Shown here in pieces: positions 33,360-50,209 of a stretch of DNA of 64,000 bases. Numbering within the stretch: position 1 is the stretch's first letter; each line of letters starts with the position of its first letter. Where the stretch lies: contig JAJEKV010000263.1 of NCBI GenBank assembly GCA_021234155.1, positions 308,001 to 372,000 of the forward strand. Direction: 5' to 3'. The position numbers and the translations under genes were made by a program. This DNA comes from Isoetes taiwanensis (Eukaryota > Streptophyta > Lycopodiopsida > Isoetales > Isoetaceae). The notes beneath the pieces were generated by a model. That model was not told where the DNA came from, did not search any database, and worked only from the letters and a program-made list of their open reading frames with translations.

Positions 33360-35462
33360 CTGGGGCTTTCTACAGTTACAGGAATCCCAAGACAAGCTCC
33401 TGAATGGTATCATGGATCATTTGGATTCCTCTGATATCCTCAAACAGGAACTCCAGGATCTCTCCACTCAGAAATGTCATCTTGAGGAGCAGCTGCACGA
33501 AAAACACAACAATATTCTCGCCACACACGATGATCTAAAAAGGGCTCAGGATGCCATGGCTCAATTGGAGGTAATCCACGCTCCATTATAGGTTCAGGTC
33601 CAAACCCTCCAAGAACAGCTCATTGCCAAAGATCAGCTCCTTCAGGATACTTTGGCACTCTATCGTATCCTTCAAGAAGAATTGAAAGATCTGAAAGTTA
33701 TTACCACACACCGACAGCTACGCATCACGGAGTTGGAAGGCTTGTCACTGGCTGCCTGAGATACATGTCAAGTCCTTGGAAACCCAACTGCAAAATTCTG
33801 TCAAGCAGAAAATCATAGACGATATAGAACTTGCGGGTCTCCAACTGCAAATCTCTTCTATGGGTGCCTCTCCCTCTCATAGCAATCACACTCACGGGAA
33901 TCTTAAAGAGCTCAAACACATGCTGGATGAGAAGACCAATGAAATCCAAGATCTCAAACACCAGCTCTAACAAGCGGAACAGTCTGCAGAAGATGCCCAC
34001 TCCAATACTGAAAGGTACTCTACTCTTGCTGAGCATATACGCATAGATTATCCTCCTCCTATAGGCTATCTTGATTATGTAAGATCAAGACGACATCTTT
34101 TTCTCATCCGATGGCTCAATGCATCAGGCTCAGTTGAAGGTGCTATTACCGTCCATGATTTTGTCTATCTTTGGCCGGGACTCATTATAGAAGGACATCT
34201 CTTCCATGACCCAGTCCTTACACTTCTCTCGGTGCCCCTCTACGGTGTGAGTACCTAACCATGGACTAGCATTCTTCCTTTTGGACTCGGACATTTGGAA
34301 GCTCACTTTGAGTGGCTCCCATGCACATCACGGTGGATCTTCGATGGGATCTATGCTTTGTTCGAAGACATGCGTGGAAGGATATTGGCAGATTGAACAC
34401 CACTATCAATTGGATCTATATCTTGAATGAAAAGATCTAGAAAACGCTAGCAAATGCTGTTGCTGAACTTTCTCAATTCTTGATACAGGCTACAACTTCT
34501 CTAGATCCTTCTGTTCATCGAAAAGCTGGATTTTGTGCTACATTCCATTGTATTCTGACGAGCTTCTTAAATTGAAAGCGTCCCATTTTTCATTGCAACC
34601 CTAATGCCAGTATCAATGCCTTTAAGCTTGAAACTCTTCTCTTAATGGAATGCCAGTTTGTGCTTGTCGCTGCTCAGCAAGCCCTTGAAACAATGGTGAG
34701 AATAGGGTTCCTCGTTGATGCCACACCAGCTCTTAGACAGATCACATCGGATGCCTTCCAACAGCGACAAAAACTGGTTGCTGAGTATCATAATCAAGTT
34801 CGACCTCACAGTCGCCAAGATGATGCGGTAGATCTTGCCAATTTTCTTCCCCCAGAAACTGTACCCTTTTTTCTCTCCTCTCAGTGTTCTTTGGTGGGGG
34901 AGGGGGGGAGTGTTAGTCCCATGCCCCAAAGCATAGGACTATTCCTAAGGTACAAAAAAAGCCAAAGGGCAAAACGTCAGGAGCTAAGATCACGCCAACC
35001 AAGAAGAAGAGACTACGAGACTCCATGGCAAAAGGAATCCACGGCTCGTTGACTTTCAGTGCCACTAATTATAGCAATAATAATTTCACGAGTCATGGCA
35101 GAGATTACGGGATTAGGTAATCGAAGATCCATAAACAACAGATCCTTTGCTTTTTTGGGCAGAGCCATTGTACTATATATACCCAAAGATTAGACTTAGA
35201 TCTTTAGACAAGTTCAGGATTTTTGTTGTCTCAACTCCTCTCGGAGCTTTTTCTTGTATTCTCATTGATCTTTCAAAAATCCTTACTTTCATATCAATGT
35301 TGCTTTGTGTTTCCTTCTTCTCAATTTGATTGCAAAACAGCAAAACCCCTGGCAATTGTTCTCTATTGAGGAGTTGTTTGCAGGACACAAGGGTTCTCAC
35401 AGAGGACTGTCCCCAAACTCTCTCGAATCCGGATCCTAAGCAAGCCTCCTCTGATCTCAGCA
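33360..35462 (+). mobile_element. 3' part of an LTR retroelement with a coiled-coil coding remnant
   Basis: Upstream of the LTR at 34911 are coding-like stretches. 33340-33591 and 33600-33970 (in changing frames) are rich in Leu, Gln, Glu and Lys with heptad spacing (for example LKQELQDLSTQKCHLEEQLH), a clear coiled coil. 34060-34260 reads GYLDYVRSRRHLFLIRWLN. 34645-35052 reads ALETMVRIGFLVDATPALRQ and onward. I see no RT, integrase or protease. It may be a non-autonomous element that carries a captured gene, or a gag-only relic. The 5' LTR was not found. Confidence 0.5.
34911..35462 (+). repeat. Probable 3' LTR, 552 bp
   Basis: The purine run GGTGGGGGAGGGGGGGAG is followed directly by TGTTAGTCCC, the usual polypurine-tract/LTR junction. 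A TATA-like TATATATAC lies at about 35174. A 5'-UTR-like, T-rich stretch follows. The segment ends CTCAGCA near 35462. No second copy exists in the window, so the right border is a judgement. Confidence 0.6.
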
Positions 35463-37070
35463 TCTTCTTGAATGTTTAGTGACTATTTGATCCCTTTTCA
35501 TGCAAAGATTCCTTCAAGCAAGATTCCACAGCATGCGAAGAGATAAACAGTAATGGAAGTCAAGAGGGTGTAGAGCCGAAGAAGGTTCTCAAGGCACTAA
35601 GGTCAATGATTGTTCTCGAATAATCTATCCACATTATCACATATTTTTGCAAGTGAAAAATAACAAATGGAAAGAGCTAAGAAATGACAAAATTTATCTT
35701 TCATTAGCAAGAAAATCATGGGTTATATTCTTTAAAGAGGCGTAGATTAGACTACATTTCTATAAACATCCATCCACTTCATTTCTCATCTTTTTGGTCT
35801 ACACTGTTATCATCGTTTTGTCATCATCCACGTTCGCATGCTAGTTTAAGTTCAACGTGTTATGGCCCTTTCCCCTACCATCTCTCCCCCTCGACGCGTT
35901 TCTTCTTACACTTTGTCTATTTGATATTGTAATTGGCGTTAGAGAGTCAACAGATCTTATTGTGTAGTTAAGTCCACCATATAAACTGTTGTATTGATGG
36001 GACCGAGGCCACCTAACCTCTCTGTATCAGATTCTTGGCTCTCTTGGCTGTCGTCGGACTCATCTAAGAACATGTTTTCTACATCATCTTTGTCATCAAC
36101 AAAATGGGTGTGCTGAATGTCTGTGCCAACATGGATCATACCAGTTACAATAAATAGCTCGTCCTCAATATCTTCAAAGTTGTCCTCATCCACTTCAGAA
36201 TGTACATTCATGAAAGGAAACTGTAGCTTATCCACAATAGCTAGACCATTGTTGTGATTCAAGAGTCGCCAATTGGAGAAGTTATATACAAGTTTATTAG
36301 CTTTCTTATGTAGTAAGCGTGTATGTGCTTATAGGTACAACTCCTCCCGCTAGCACTAATTGAGGATACCAAGGATAGGATAGTCATTGCAAAGGCTTGT
36401 AACGTATCTATAACTTGCATGTGGGTCTGCCACCATGCATATATTTCTTATAACTCTCCAACGCATCATGAAGTTCCTCATCTGTCTATCTTCTACTTAG
36501 ATTCTAGTGCTCAGTTAACTCGACAATGAACATCTTATAGCCTGGCCCATTGGGATAGTAGAGTTTTGTAACCTTCTTCAACGAACACATCATTCCTTTG
36601 TCTGTGTGCTGGTCCATGTCATGTTTATGTGGGTCTACGGTATGAGTGGCACTACGAATGTCATTATATGACTTCTTCCATCGAACTTGGAAGTCCTTCA
36701 ATAGTAATGTGTGCTTGGCATTATCAAAGGGCGCAGTGGATCCGTCACGCTACGAGAATGATTTAATGGAGTGCCAACACCTCCATATCTTGCCAGTGCT
36801 TGCCTTCGAAGAATTTAGGGTTTTGATAGCATGATAAGCAGATTGCGTGCACCTCACAACATTCTGTATCCCTTCCAAAATATCTCCTGCCCAATTATTT
36901 CCCTGAGGATAGTGGCTTGTTAGCAGTGTTTGAATGCATTCTTGTCCATTTGTCTTCTCTCCCAATCAAAGAACTTCGTATGTTTAACGGGGGAGATGAT
37001 CCAATCACGACACCTAAGTGTGGATCACGATACCTAAGCGCTCTTTGGAGACCATGGACATCATAACAGA
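35463..37070. other. Intergenic, decayed coding pieces on the minus strand
   Basis: A minus-strand frame at 36262-35957 encodes an acidic piece (HSEVDEDNFEDIEDELFIVT). More pieces lie at 36504-36701 and 36750-36965. They look like exons of a plant transposon protein but match nothing I can name. The rest is AT-rich. Confidence 0.3.
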
Positions 37071-37074
37071 GCTC

Positions 37075-37265
37075 CCAAGAACCATAATGGGCAAAGTCGC
37101 CTTAATGGTAGTAGTGAACAAATTGTCAAAAATGCCGCATTTTGTGCCATGCAGGAAATCTTTCGACTCCATGGGATGCCAAGGGAGATAATCTCTGATA
37201 GGGATTCGAAGTTCATGAGTGCATTTTGGCAAGATCTCTTCACCACCATGTGCATGTCCAGTGAA
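37075..37265 (+). mobile_element. Gypsy integrase fragment
   Basis: The plus strand reads LPRTIMGKVALMVVVNKLSK followed by MPHFVPC. After a deletion of about 60 bases it continues as EIFRLHGMPREIISDRDSKF and MSAFWQDLF. These are two neighbouring blocks of a Ty3/Gypsy integrase core, with the second catalytic Asp (SDRD). No LTRs or other domains adjoin. The sequence differs from the element at 17-31 kb, so it comes from another family member. Confidence 0.75.
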
Positions 37266-37968
37266 TGAGCAAGGTAGTGGTCAAGCTAATGGTAGGAGTA
37301 CAGTTCTGGATCGTGGTTGAGCTAGAACATTTGGGGTCGAATTGCTACATCGTTATGTATATGTATTGTGGATAATATATCCTTTGAAGTTATGTTGTAT
37401 TGTCAAAAGCCAGGTGGTTAGATCTTCCTTGGCAGTTAGGTTTTTCCTTCGTGCTCTTATACCCCTCCAGACCGTTCCATGGCCATCAGCACATCTGCAT
37501 CTCCAGTTTCCGCTTTGGCTCTTGCTTCCCACTCACCCACCCGACCGCAACCCATATTGCTTGGTCTATCGGCGTTCCCCTGGTACTCTTAGGTTCTTTT
37601 GTTCCATGCCACGTCCTATGATTTATGGCCCCCGTGCCAGTGTGTTGGTGGTGACTTGTGGCTCTCGTGCTGGTGTGTTATGAGAGTGTGGTTTTCAGCC
37701 CTCAGCGCCCGGTGTTGGAAGGCCCTAGCATTGTATTCTGGTTGTGCTTAGTGGAGATGCTCGGATGTGGCTTTCTTTCAGTTGTCTCATCGTCTCTCTC
37801 TCCTCCTTACCTGGTTTTGACAATTGAATTTATCTTCGTATAGAGATAAGAAGATAAATGTAATTTGATGGATATTGAAAATATAAGAATAGTTCAAGTT
37901 TCAACAGCAGTGGAAGATTCAATTCTTCACCAACTTAGGTATCAAAGCTTAGGGATAGCTTGTAGAAT
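37266..37968. other. No gene recognised
   Basis: Pyrimidine-rich sequence on the plus strand around 37430-37560. The segment from 37840 to 37968 shows LTR-interior-like features, with GGTATCAAAGCTTAG at about 37937-37952 resembling a Met-tRNA primer site. Nothing coding could be supported. Confidence 0.35.
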
Positions 37969-38420
37969 TGTAATGGGCCCATGTGAGATTGCTCGAGTAT
38001 TTGATCCTTGAATGTGCATGCGCGTTCCTGAGGTATCGGCATAAACGGGTAGAAGCGACTACTAATAAACGTTCTAGATGGTTTTTGCCAGTTGGTTAGT
38101 CTGGGGTGGTTAAGGAACGTTACATTTGGTATCAGAGTAGGTCCCGAGTAAGTCTCGGGTTGGAGCCTCCATGGGTGCCTACATGGACGGGTAATTTGCA
38201 CAGCCTTGGTAATCATAGTGTCACTGGCATACATGGGTAAATCATAGTCTTGGATGGTCGAGAACGAGCATAATTCTAGTAAGAGAGATTGGATACTCGA
38301 GAACGAGCATAGTTCTAGTAAGAGAGATTGTAACGGGCCCATGGGAGATCGTTTGAGAGTCTTGGATGCTCTAGGACGAGCATAGTTCTAGTAAGAGAGA
38401 TTATAACGGGCCCATGTTGA
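37969..38420 (+). mobile_element. TRIM-like small LTR element, tandem remnant
   Basis: A 156-bp LTR-like unit (37969-38124) starts TGTAATGGGCCC and ends AACGTTACA, with inverted ends. After two bases comes TGGTATCAGAGTAGG (38127-38141), a good initiator-Met primer site. The LTR start recurs as TGTAACGGGCCCATG at 38329 and TATAACGGGCCCATG at 38402, each after the purine-rich AGTAAGAGAGAT. An internal repeat (GAGAACGAGCATAGTTCTAG type) occurs three times. There is no coding capacity, so a terminal-repeat retrotransposon in miniature, tandemly arranged and truncated on the right, fits best. Confidence 0.65.
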
Positions 38421-39081
38421 TAGTCGGGAGAGAATGTTAGGCACCATCAGACCGTCCATTATGTGCTATCGCCCTTGCTTCTGTTGGCTTCTCTGTTTCT
38501 AGGATCTAGCGGCTTGTATTTGTAACAGAGCAGCTCTGCGCTTTCTTGTTTCTATGCTACATGTTAACTGCTTGGTCTTTTCATTTCTAAGTTGCTGCTT
38601 TTAGTGCTATGGTGGGTTGTTTGTTAATAGCATTTTTGGCTGTTGGGTCTTTCACAGACTGCGAAAGCTTGTATAAACACAGAAGTTTTTTGAATGCTTG
38701 TCTCCTGCAAAAGTAACTAAAAGTTGTCCTGGTGTAATGTTCTCAATCACCCTGTCCAAACCAACTGGCCAAAATTGTCTAGATGTTTATGAGTAGCTGT
38801 TTTTACCCATTTATGCCGATGTCTTGAGAATGTCCCACAAGCACATTCAAGGATTGAATACTGGAACGATCGCCAACCACCGACCAACCAACGTCACATG
38901 AGGAAGTGTGGTTCGCCATATGCACCATCAAAACGGTACATCCAAGGGCACAAAACAAAATATTCTACCAGCCCACCTCGCAGGGGTTGCCCTTGGGGCA
39001 ACCCGAAATTTTTTGGTCCTGAAAATTACTCCTTCCAAAAAATCGAACTGGTTCAATCAGCATTAGTGTTTCAGAAGAAGA
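38421..39081 (+). promoter_or_regulatory. Upstream region of the GET3B-like gene
   Basis: This 660-base stretch between the TRIM remnant and the ATG at 39082 must contain the promoter and 5' UTR. A GC-rich inverted motif (GGTTGCCC-TTGG-GGCAACC) at about 38986-39005 could form a hairpin in the leader. I could not fix a TATA box. Confidence 0.4.
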
Positions 39082-44837
<5,756 letters not shown>

Positions 44838-46913
44838 TTCTATTTCACCAAAGTGATGTCAAGGGCATAAGATTTCTCTGTGTAGAGCCATTATGGGACC
44901 AAGGTAACCTATTTTTTGATGTTGAGCGTATAATGGTGCATAATCTAATCAGGCAAATCCTACATGAACTAATGACCTCCCCGAGTAGTCATTCTCTAGG
45001 AAGCAATTTAATGGCCAAAATGAAGTGGACAAACAATTTGCACTTTTGTTAATTCCTACAGAAGAGAATTCATATAGTGTGCTAATTTCGTTTTGGGTTT
45101 GGGGAGGGTGGGGACTATGATTTCGGTATCGTATTGTATAAAAATGGTATAATTTGCCATGTGAGAGGAGCTTGGATGGTTATTGCTATTTTGGGTGCTT
45201 GGCAATTCCTTTTTTTCATGGATGTTTTGCAAAGGTTCTTTGGAAAAGTTAAGAAGAATAGAAAAAAAAATTGGCGCCCTTTTTTTAGGGCGTGGATAAG
45301 AAGGCATGCTCCCTTTTTTTTTTGGCAAGGGCGTGAGGAGAGGCCTGAGGGGCATGTGGGGTCGACAGCCGGCCCGTCTGAGAAAGTGGCACAAATTCCT
45401 CATGCAATGAAGCGGCAAAGAAGACATACAAGATCAATCCAACACATAGAGCACATATACAAAGATGTTTTCAAGAAGACATACGAAGCCCGGCGGCTCC
45501 CCATATCCGCTTTTTCTATTTGAGTAGTAGGTGATTGGAGCGAGCAAGGGCGGTCACTGGTGGTTTAGGTTTCTTTTGTACCGCGGGGAATCGATTGCTC
45601 CGTGTCCTCCGCTTGAGCTCCATGGGCGTGGCTTCCGATGGAGTTGCGGGGCTTACGTATTAGCCTTACACAAGATTGACACTTACTCTTTTGGGCACCA
45701 TGCGGATGTTGGTGCTTTTCAGAGATCGAATTTGAAGAAGAGAGGATCATATCGGATTCTGCTTCTCAACTATACGAAAGGTGTTGAAGCTATGGTGGCT
45801 TTTAGTAGGGGCAGGCGCTATGGCGAAGGCCACGCCAAAGACCGGGCCGCAAAGTGGCACCATTGGGTTTTTTATGTTGCTTCTTTTTTTTTTTTTTTTT
45901 TTTTTGGAACCATAGGTTCGTTTCTACACCATTGACATTGGCATGCAATTTTTCTCTCAAAATTTAATGGCCATTGATCCGGCACAATACCTAGAATATT
46001 CGCCCGGATCAATGGTTGGGAATAAAACTTGAGCGGGACGCCATAATACATGGAAAAAGCGAAGCACAAAAACGAAGCAAGATAGTCTGATAACTCGCAG
46101 ATTTTGGAACAAAATATTCTTGGTTGCATGACCACCTTCCCCCAACAGTTTTTATTTACTCCACCCTCCGTTATCCGTACGTGACACATGACCCTCCTCC
46201 AGCTCAACATTAAAGAGTGTTTTGGCAACGTTGAAGGTTTGATGTAGATGATTTCTAAGGTTTTCTGCAGTGGTTTGGATTTTTTTTTTTTTTCCAATAG
46301 TTTGGAATACCCTTTTTGTATGATTTTTCCCTTCTTTTTTTAGAAATTAGGTTCTTTCTCTTTTGGTCGCGGGCCTCAGGGCTACGATTCATGCATCCGG
46401 CCTCCTGGTCTTTGTTGCGATGCAGTTGCGGGAATTGGCTGGGATTGATTTTGTGCATCCTTCTAGTTTTACTGGCTTTGCATCCTGCCCGGGATACGGG
46501 GCCGGATTTTCTTCGGGTAGCATGGCTCCTAGATCCGGGCCGGTGAGGCATTTACCCAGGCACTTTGTTCGTCAAACGATTTTTGCTTCAAAGCGATCTT
46601 CCCGCCACCCGACAACGATCTTGCATGCCCTATCCGCATTTTCTTTTACGGATTTCCGTATTATTCATTCTTATCTCATTTTGGATCGCCCGTGCGTGAT
46701 GCTTTTCTCTATTTTCCTCGCCCGTGTGATGTAGGCGCATGTCTTTGCCTTCCACAAGACTTATCGAGTTGCACATTTTGCACCAGTGAGGCTTGATCGA
46801 AAATCGATATGTGCATGTAATTGTACATTTTGGTGTATCCATTGTTTATACGGGATAATTCAATGGTCTAACAATGGTTTAAACTTAAAAGTGTTTGGAT
46901 AAGATAAATTTTT
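44838..46913. other. Downstream of GET3B: 3' UTR and repeat mosaic
   Basis: The start should include the GET3B 3' UTR and poly(A) site. Beyond about 45400 the DNA is patchwork. It includes long T runs at about 45882-45905 and 46277-46295. A stretch near 46155-46250 (TTTACTCCACCCTC, then CCTCCTCCAGCTCAACATTA) recurs in part at 32270 and 47715. Open frames at 45531-45935 and 46363-46734 have no recognisable motif and overlap frames on the other strand. Confidence 0.4.
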
Positions 46914-47694
46914 GGGAAAATTTTAAAAATGCCCCTATGTTTTTACTTATTTTGTCGAAATGCCCCGATATTTCTAGTATTTGTCAAAATGCCCCTTTTT
47001 TTATGTCCTTGCTTGCTAGCTTTTTTGGGAAAGCTACGGCAGAATTAAGAGCCGATGAAGGCAGAATGAACATAGAGGAGGCGGCGACGGCTTCATATTC
47101 CAATCTTTTAGAGCGCTATGATCTGCGAAAGGAAATCGATATGGATGGTTAGGCTACGGTTTTTCTTCAAGAATAAAGGGAGAATCATGGAATTATGCAA
47201 CTTGCACTGAATTAATCAAGAAAGAGGTAAGTAGGCTGTGTGAAATAAAGGCATCTCTTCTTGTTCGATACAGCATCTGCACAGTAATAATAGCCCTTAT
47301 TGATCCAAGTGCCCTTTTTGAGGCAGATTGATCCCCAACTCAAAAATCATGCAAGATCTTACCAAATTTATCATCGTTGCACTTCGCATATTCTTCGCAA
47401 AGGCCCTTCTGGATAACCCAAACATGATTTTTTCGCCAATTTTTTGATAGTTCCTTTCCGATTCTTGGATTCCATTATGACACAATTACAACATCAAATA
47501 TAAGGAACACGAAGACGATGGAATTTACGGCATCAATTACAACTAGCAAGAAGAAGAAAAGGAAGGAACCTGAGCTTGGCTATGGCGGAAAACAGAGTAC
47601 AGAGTAAAACGAGGGACATTTTGATAAATATAAAAAATATCGGGGTGTTTTCACAAAAAAGCAAAAATACAGGGGTATTTTTATAATTTTCCCC
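46914..47694. mobile_element. MULE-like element with 82-bp inverted ends
   Basis: The left end (46914-46995) starts GGGAAAATTTTAAAAATGCC. The right end (47613-47694), on the other strand, starts GGGGAAAATTATAAAAATAC. They pair over about 82 bases with roughly four in five matches. Both sides carry AAATTTTT (46906-46913 and 47695-47702) as a probable 8-9 base target duplication. Long inverted ends starting GGG(G)AAAATT with 9-base duplications are typical of Mutator-like elements. The 600-base interior has a coding-like piece (RMNIEEAATASYSNLLERYD, about 47062-47130) followed by an AAAGAG/GTAAGTAG donor-like site. This suggests a captured host exon (Pack-MULE); the source gene is not recognised. 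Confidence 0.75.
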
Positions 47695-48304
47695 AAATTT
47701 TTTTTATGGCGCATGGCCTCCTCCAGCTAAACATTAAAGCGTGTTTGGACAATTTTTTTTTTTTTTTTCATGTGATAGTTCTCTTGAGACAATGCATTTC
47801 ATCAATTATAAAATATTACCTTTTGCACATGCTTTAAACATGTCCTTTTATTTTTTTTATTTTTTTAACATACAAGAAATATCTCAGCGACCTTCAACAC
47901 TTTTCTAGTTATAACCATTTGAAGGTAAACTTACCATAAGTTCACACCTTGTTTATAGTAATAAATTTTCAATAGTTCGAGAAGTTGAACTTACAATAAG
48001 TTCCAAGCCTTGTTTTAGTAACAAAATGTGTCAGTTCAAGTTGCGTGAACGACATTCTTGAACGAGTTGAATGTACTGGATTTGAATTTGTGTCGTTGCC
48101 TTGAGTTCCCATGCACAGAAGGTAGATGGATGCTATAGGTGATCTTCTTGCGTAACAACTATCAAGGAACAATTCAACAAACACTGTACAAACTCACATC
48201 TCAACCTTTTAGGAACGAGATTCCACCTTATTGGAAGATGAACGGTCCACTTCCTATCATAGTTACCCCAAATGGAAACTATTTGCAACTTGAACCTAGA
48301 ATCA

Positions 48305-48430
48305 GGGTATAAAAGAGTGGCGATTAATCGCCAAAAGGCGATTTTTTAGGGATTTTTTAAAAAAAAGTGGCGAAACTTTATAGGGGGTGATTTATCGTGG
48401 GGAAAAAAAATTAGCCACATAAAATGGGGA
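48305..48430. mobile_element. Diverged relative of the hAT-like element end
   Basis: The stretch shares the word order AGGGTA, CGCCAAAAGGCGATTTTTT, AGGG, then GAAAAAAAATTAGCC with the left 120 bases of the element at 29797. It has GGCGATTAATCGCC as a local palindrome. A few hundred downstream bases may also belong, but no right end was found. Confidence 0.5.
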
Positions 48431-49147
48431 AAATTTCGTAACGCTTGAAGTTTCGCCGAGATAATGTGCAAGATGTTGAGCAGAATCGCCTTCTCCAAAG
48501 ACGAATCTACATGCCTTAAGATTAAGAAATTGCCATGTCTTACCCAGCAATGGAGTCGTCTGCTGCAAAAATTGCCGCTCATAGCGGCCGCCTTGTTTAT
48601 GCTTTTGTTATTCTATGCAATCTCAAATAACAAAAGTTCTACTTTACCTTGGACTGGACCGATGTGATTTATATTTCATGTCTGTCGGATAGCTTGAATT
48701 TCTTTGCTCCATGTCGCGGCAAAGAGGACAGTAGGCCGGGGCTAACCTCTCCTCAGAATGATTTGTATGTGCTAAAACTTCGGTTTTCAAGCCCTATTAT
48801 TTTGCATGTGTTCTATCTTTAGAGAACAAGTAATCTGTACGTAGATTTTTGCAGCTATCAACACGCTCTTATAGATACCTGTTTGATTTGGCGTCATGCG
48901 GGTTCAATCTCTTTGCACTTAGCATATTTAAGTCTATTTTGATGCCATAATTTCTCATTCTCTTTCTATATGCTAACAATGATGCCCTTTTATATTTCAG
49001 TGATGCAGAATGCCGTGTTTATGCACATAATATCATCGTGCATTATTTGCAGGAAAGCTCTTAGCGTTGTCCATATATCCCAAAGTAGTTGTTACCAGGT
49101 ACTGCAACTGCATTAGATTTTCATGGTTTTGGCTGTAGAAGTATGGG

Positions 49148-49320
49148 CAGCATAATTTGATGTATTTGCTGGCAAGCTTAACACATGTTCATGGTCTACT
49201 ATGAAAAAACAATTTGCAGATATGGTCTGTTTATGCAGCATAATTTGATGTATTTGCTGGCAAGCTTAGCACATATTCATGGTCTGCTATGAAAGAACTA
49301 TTTGCAGATATAGTAAAGAT
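49148..49320. repeat. Tandem duplication, 88 bp x2, with a third diverged copy
   Basis: CAGCATAATTTGATGTATTT followed by GCTGGCAAGCTTA begins at 49148 and 49236. A third, weaker copy begins near 49645 (CAGCATAATTTGGTGTCTTT). All continue with a CATGGTCT..TATGAAA..TTTGCAGATAT pattern. Confidence 0.85.
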
Positions 49321-49331
49321 ACGCATGCAGT

Positions 49332-50208
49332 CTTCGTAGCAATCTATAAGGTTTCTTTAGCACAAATATCTTCTTGCACCTTTATTTTTTGCACTGAAGC
49401 AAACTTTTAGTTCAGTAAGAACTATCAAGTGAACTATGCAAATAATTCGTAGTATCCTATTTAAAAATGAGCTTATTTGTAGGGTACACAAGTTGAAGCA
49501 ACGGTTCAAATTAGAGACATGCATCTAATGCCATTGCGCATAGGTAACAAGCAGTAAGAAATCACGTCATTGATGATATATGGAAGACACTTGATTGTAG
49601 ATTTTGTCTTTACAGATAAATGATGCAAGTTTTGGGATTCAATGCAGCATAATTTGGTGTCTTTGTTTGGCAAAGCTTAGCACAGTTCACGGGTCTTTTT
49701 TGTGAAAGACTATATATCGATCGGTAAATATATGCATGTAGTGCAGTAAATGCTCCTTCTACAATCAGACATTTGCAGCATATTTTTACCATCCAACTGC
49801 TAAAACTCATGATTTGTCGTTCTTATGCAGGTGAACTTGATCCATAACTTTTAAACTTCTATGCCATTTTATGGCAGAATGTTTCAATCTTTAAGCAATA
49901 TCTTGAGGTCTTCATAGCAATCTATAAGGTTTCTTTAGCACAAATATCTTTTTGCACCTTTATTTCTACACTGAAAGACAATTTTTAATTCAGTAAGAAT
50001 TATCAAGTGAGAACATGCAAATAATTCATAGTCTTTTGTTTGAAATTGAACGAGCATATTTGCAAGGGGTATACAAGTTGATGCAATGGGAGACATGCAT
50101 CTGATGCCATCGTACCAAGCAGAGTCCATGAAATCACATCATTGATGATATATGGAAGATACTTGATTGTAGAATTTGCATTTGTAGACAGACGACTGCA
50201 AGTTTTAA
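49332..50208. repeat. Two 300-bp segments in direct orientation
   Basis: 49332-49634 and 49905-50208 match over about 300 bases. Both start near CTTCRTAGCAATCTATAAGG and both contain TTTCTTTAGCACAAATATCT, ATCATTGATGATATATGGAA and ACTTGATTGTAGA. Together with the 88-bp units this shows stepwise duplication of a unit of roughly 600 bases. No gene is visible in or between the copies. Confidence 0.85.
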
Positions 50209-50209
50209 G

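Noticed and set aside
38986-39005. Bacterial-type terminator hairpin
   Set aside because: The stem GGTTGCCC/GGGCAACC lies in a eukaryotic leader region; such terminators do not apply.
45872-46297. 141-residue minus-strand frame
   Set aside because: It begins in a poly-Lys run created by a long T tract and has no family match.
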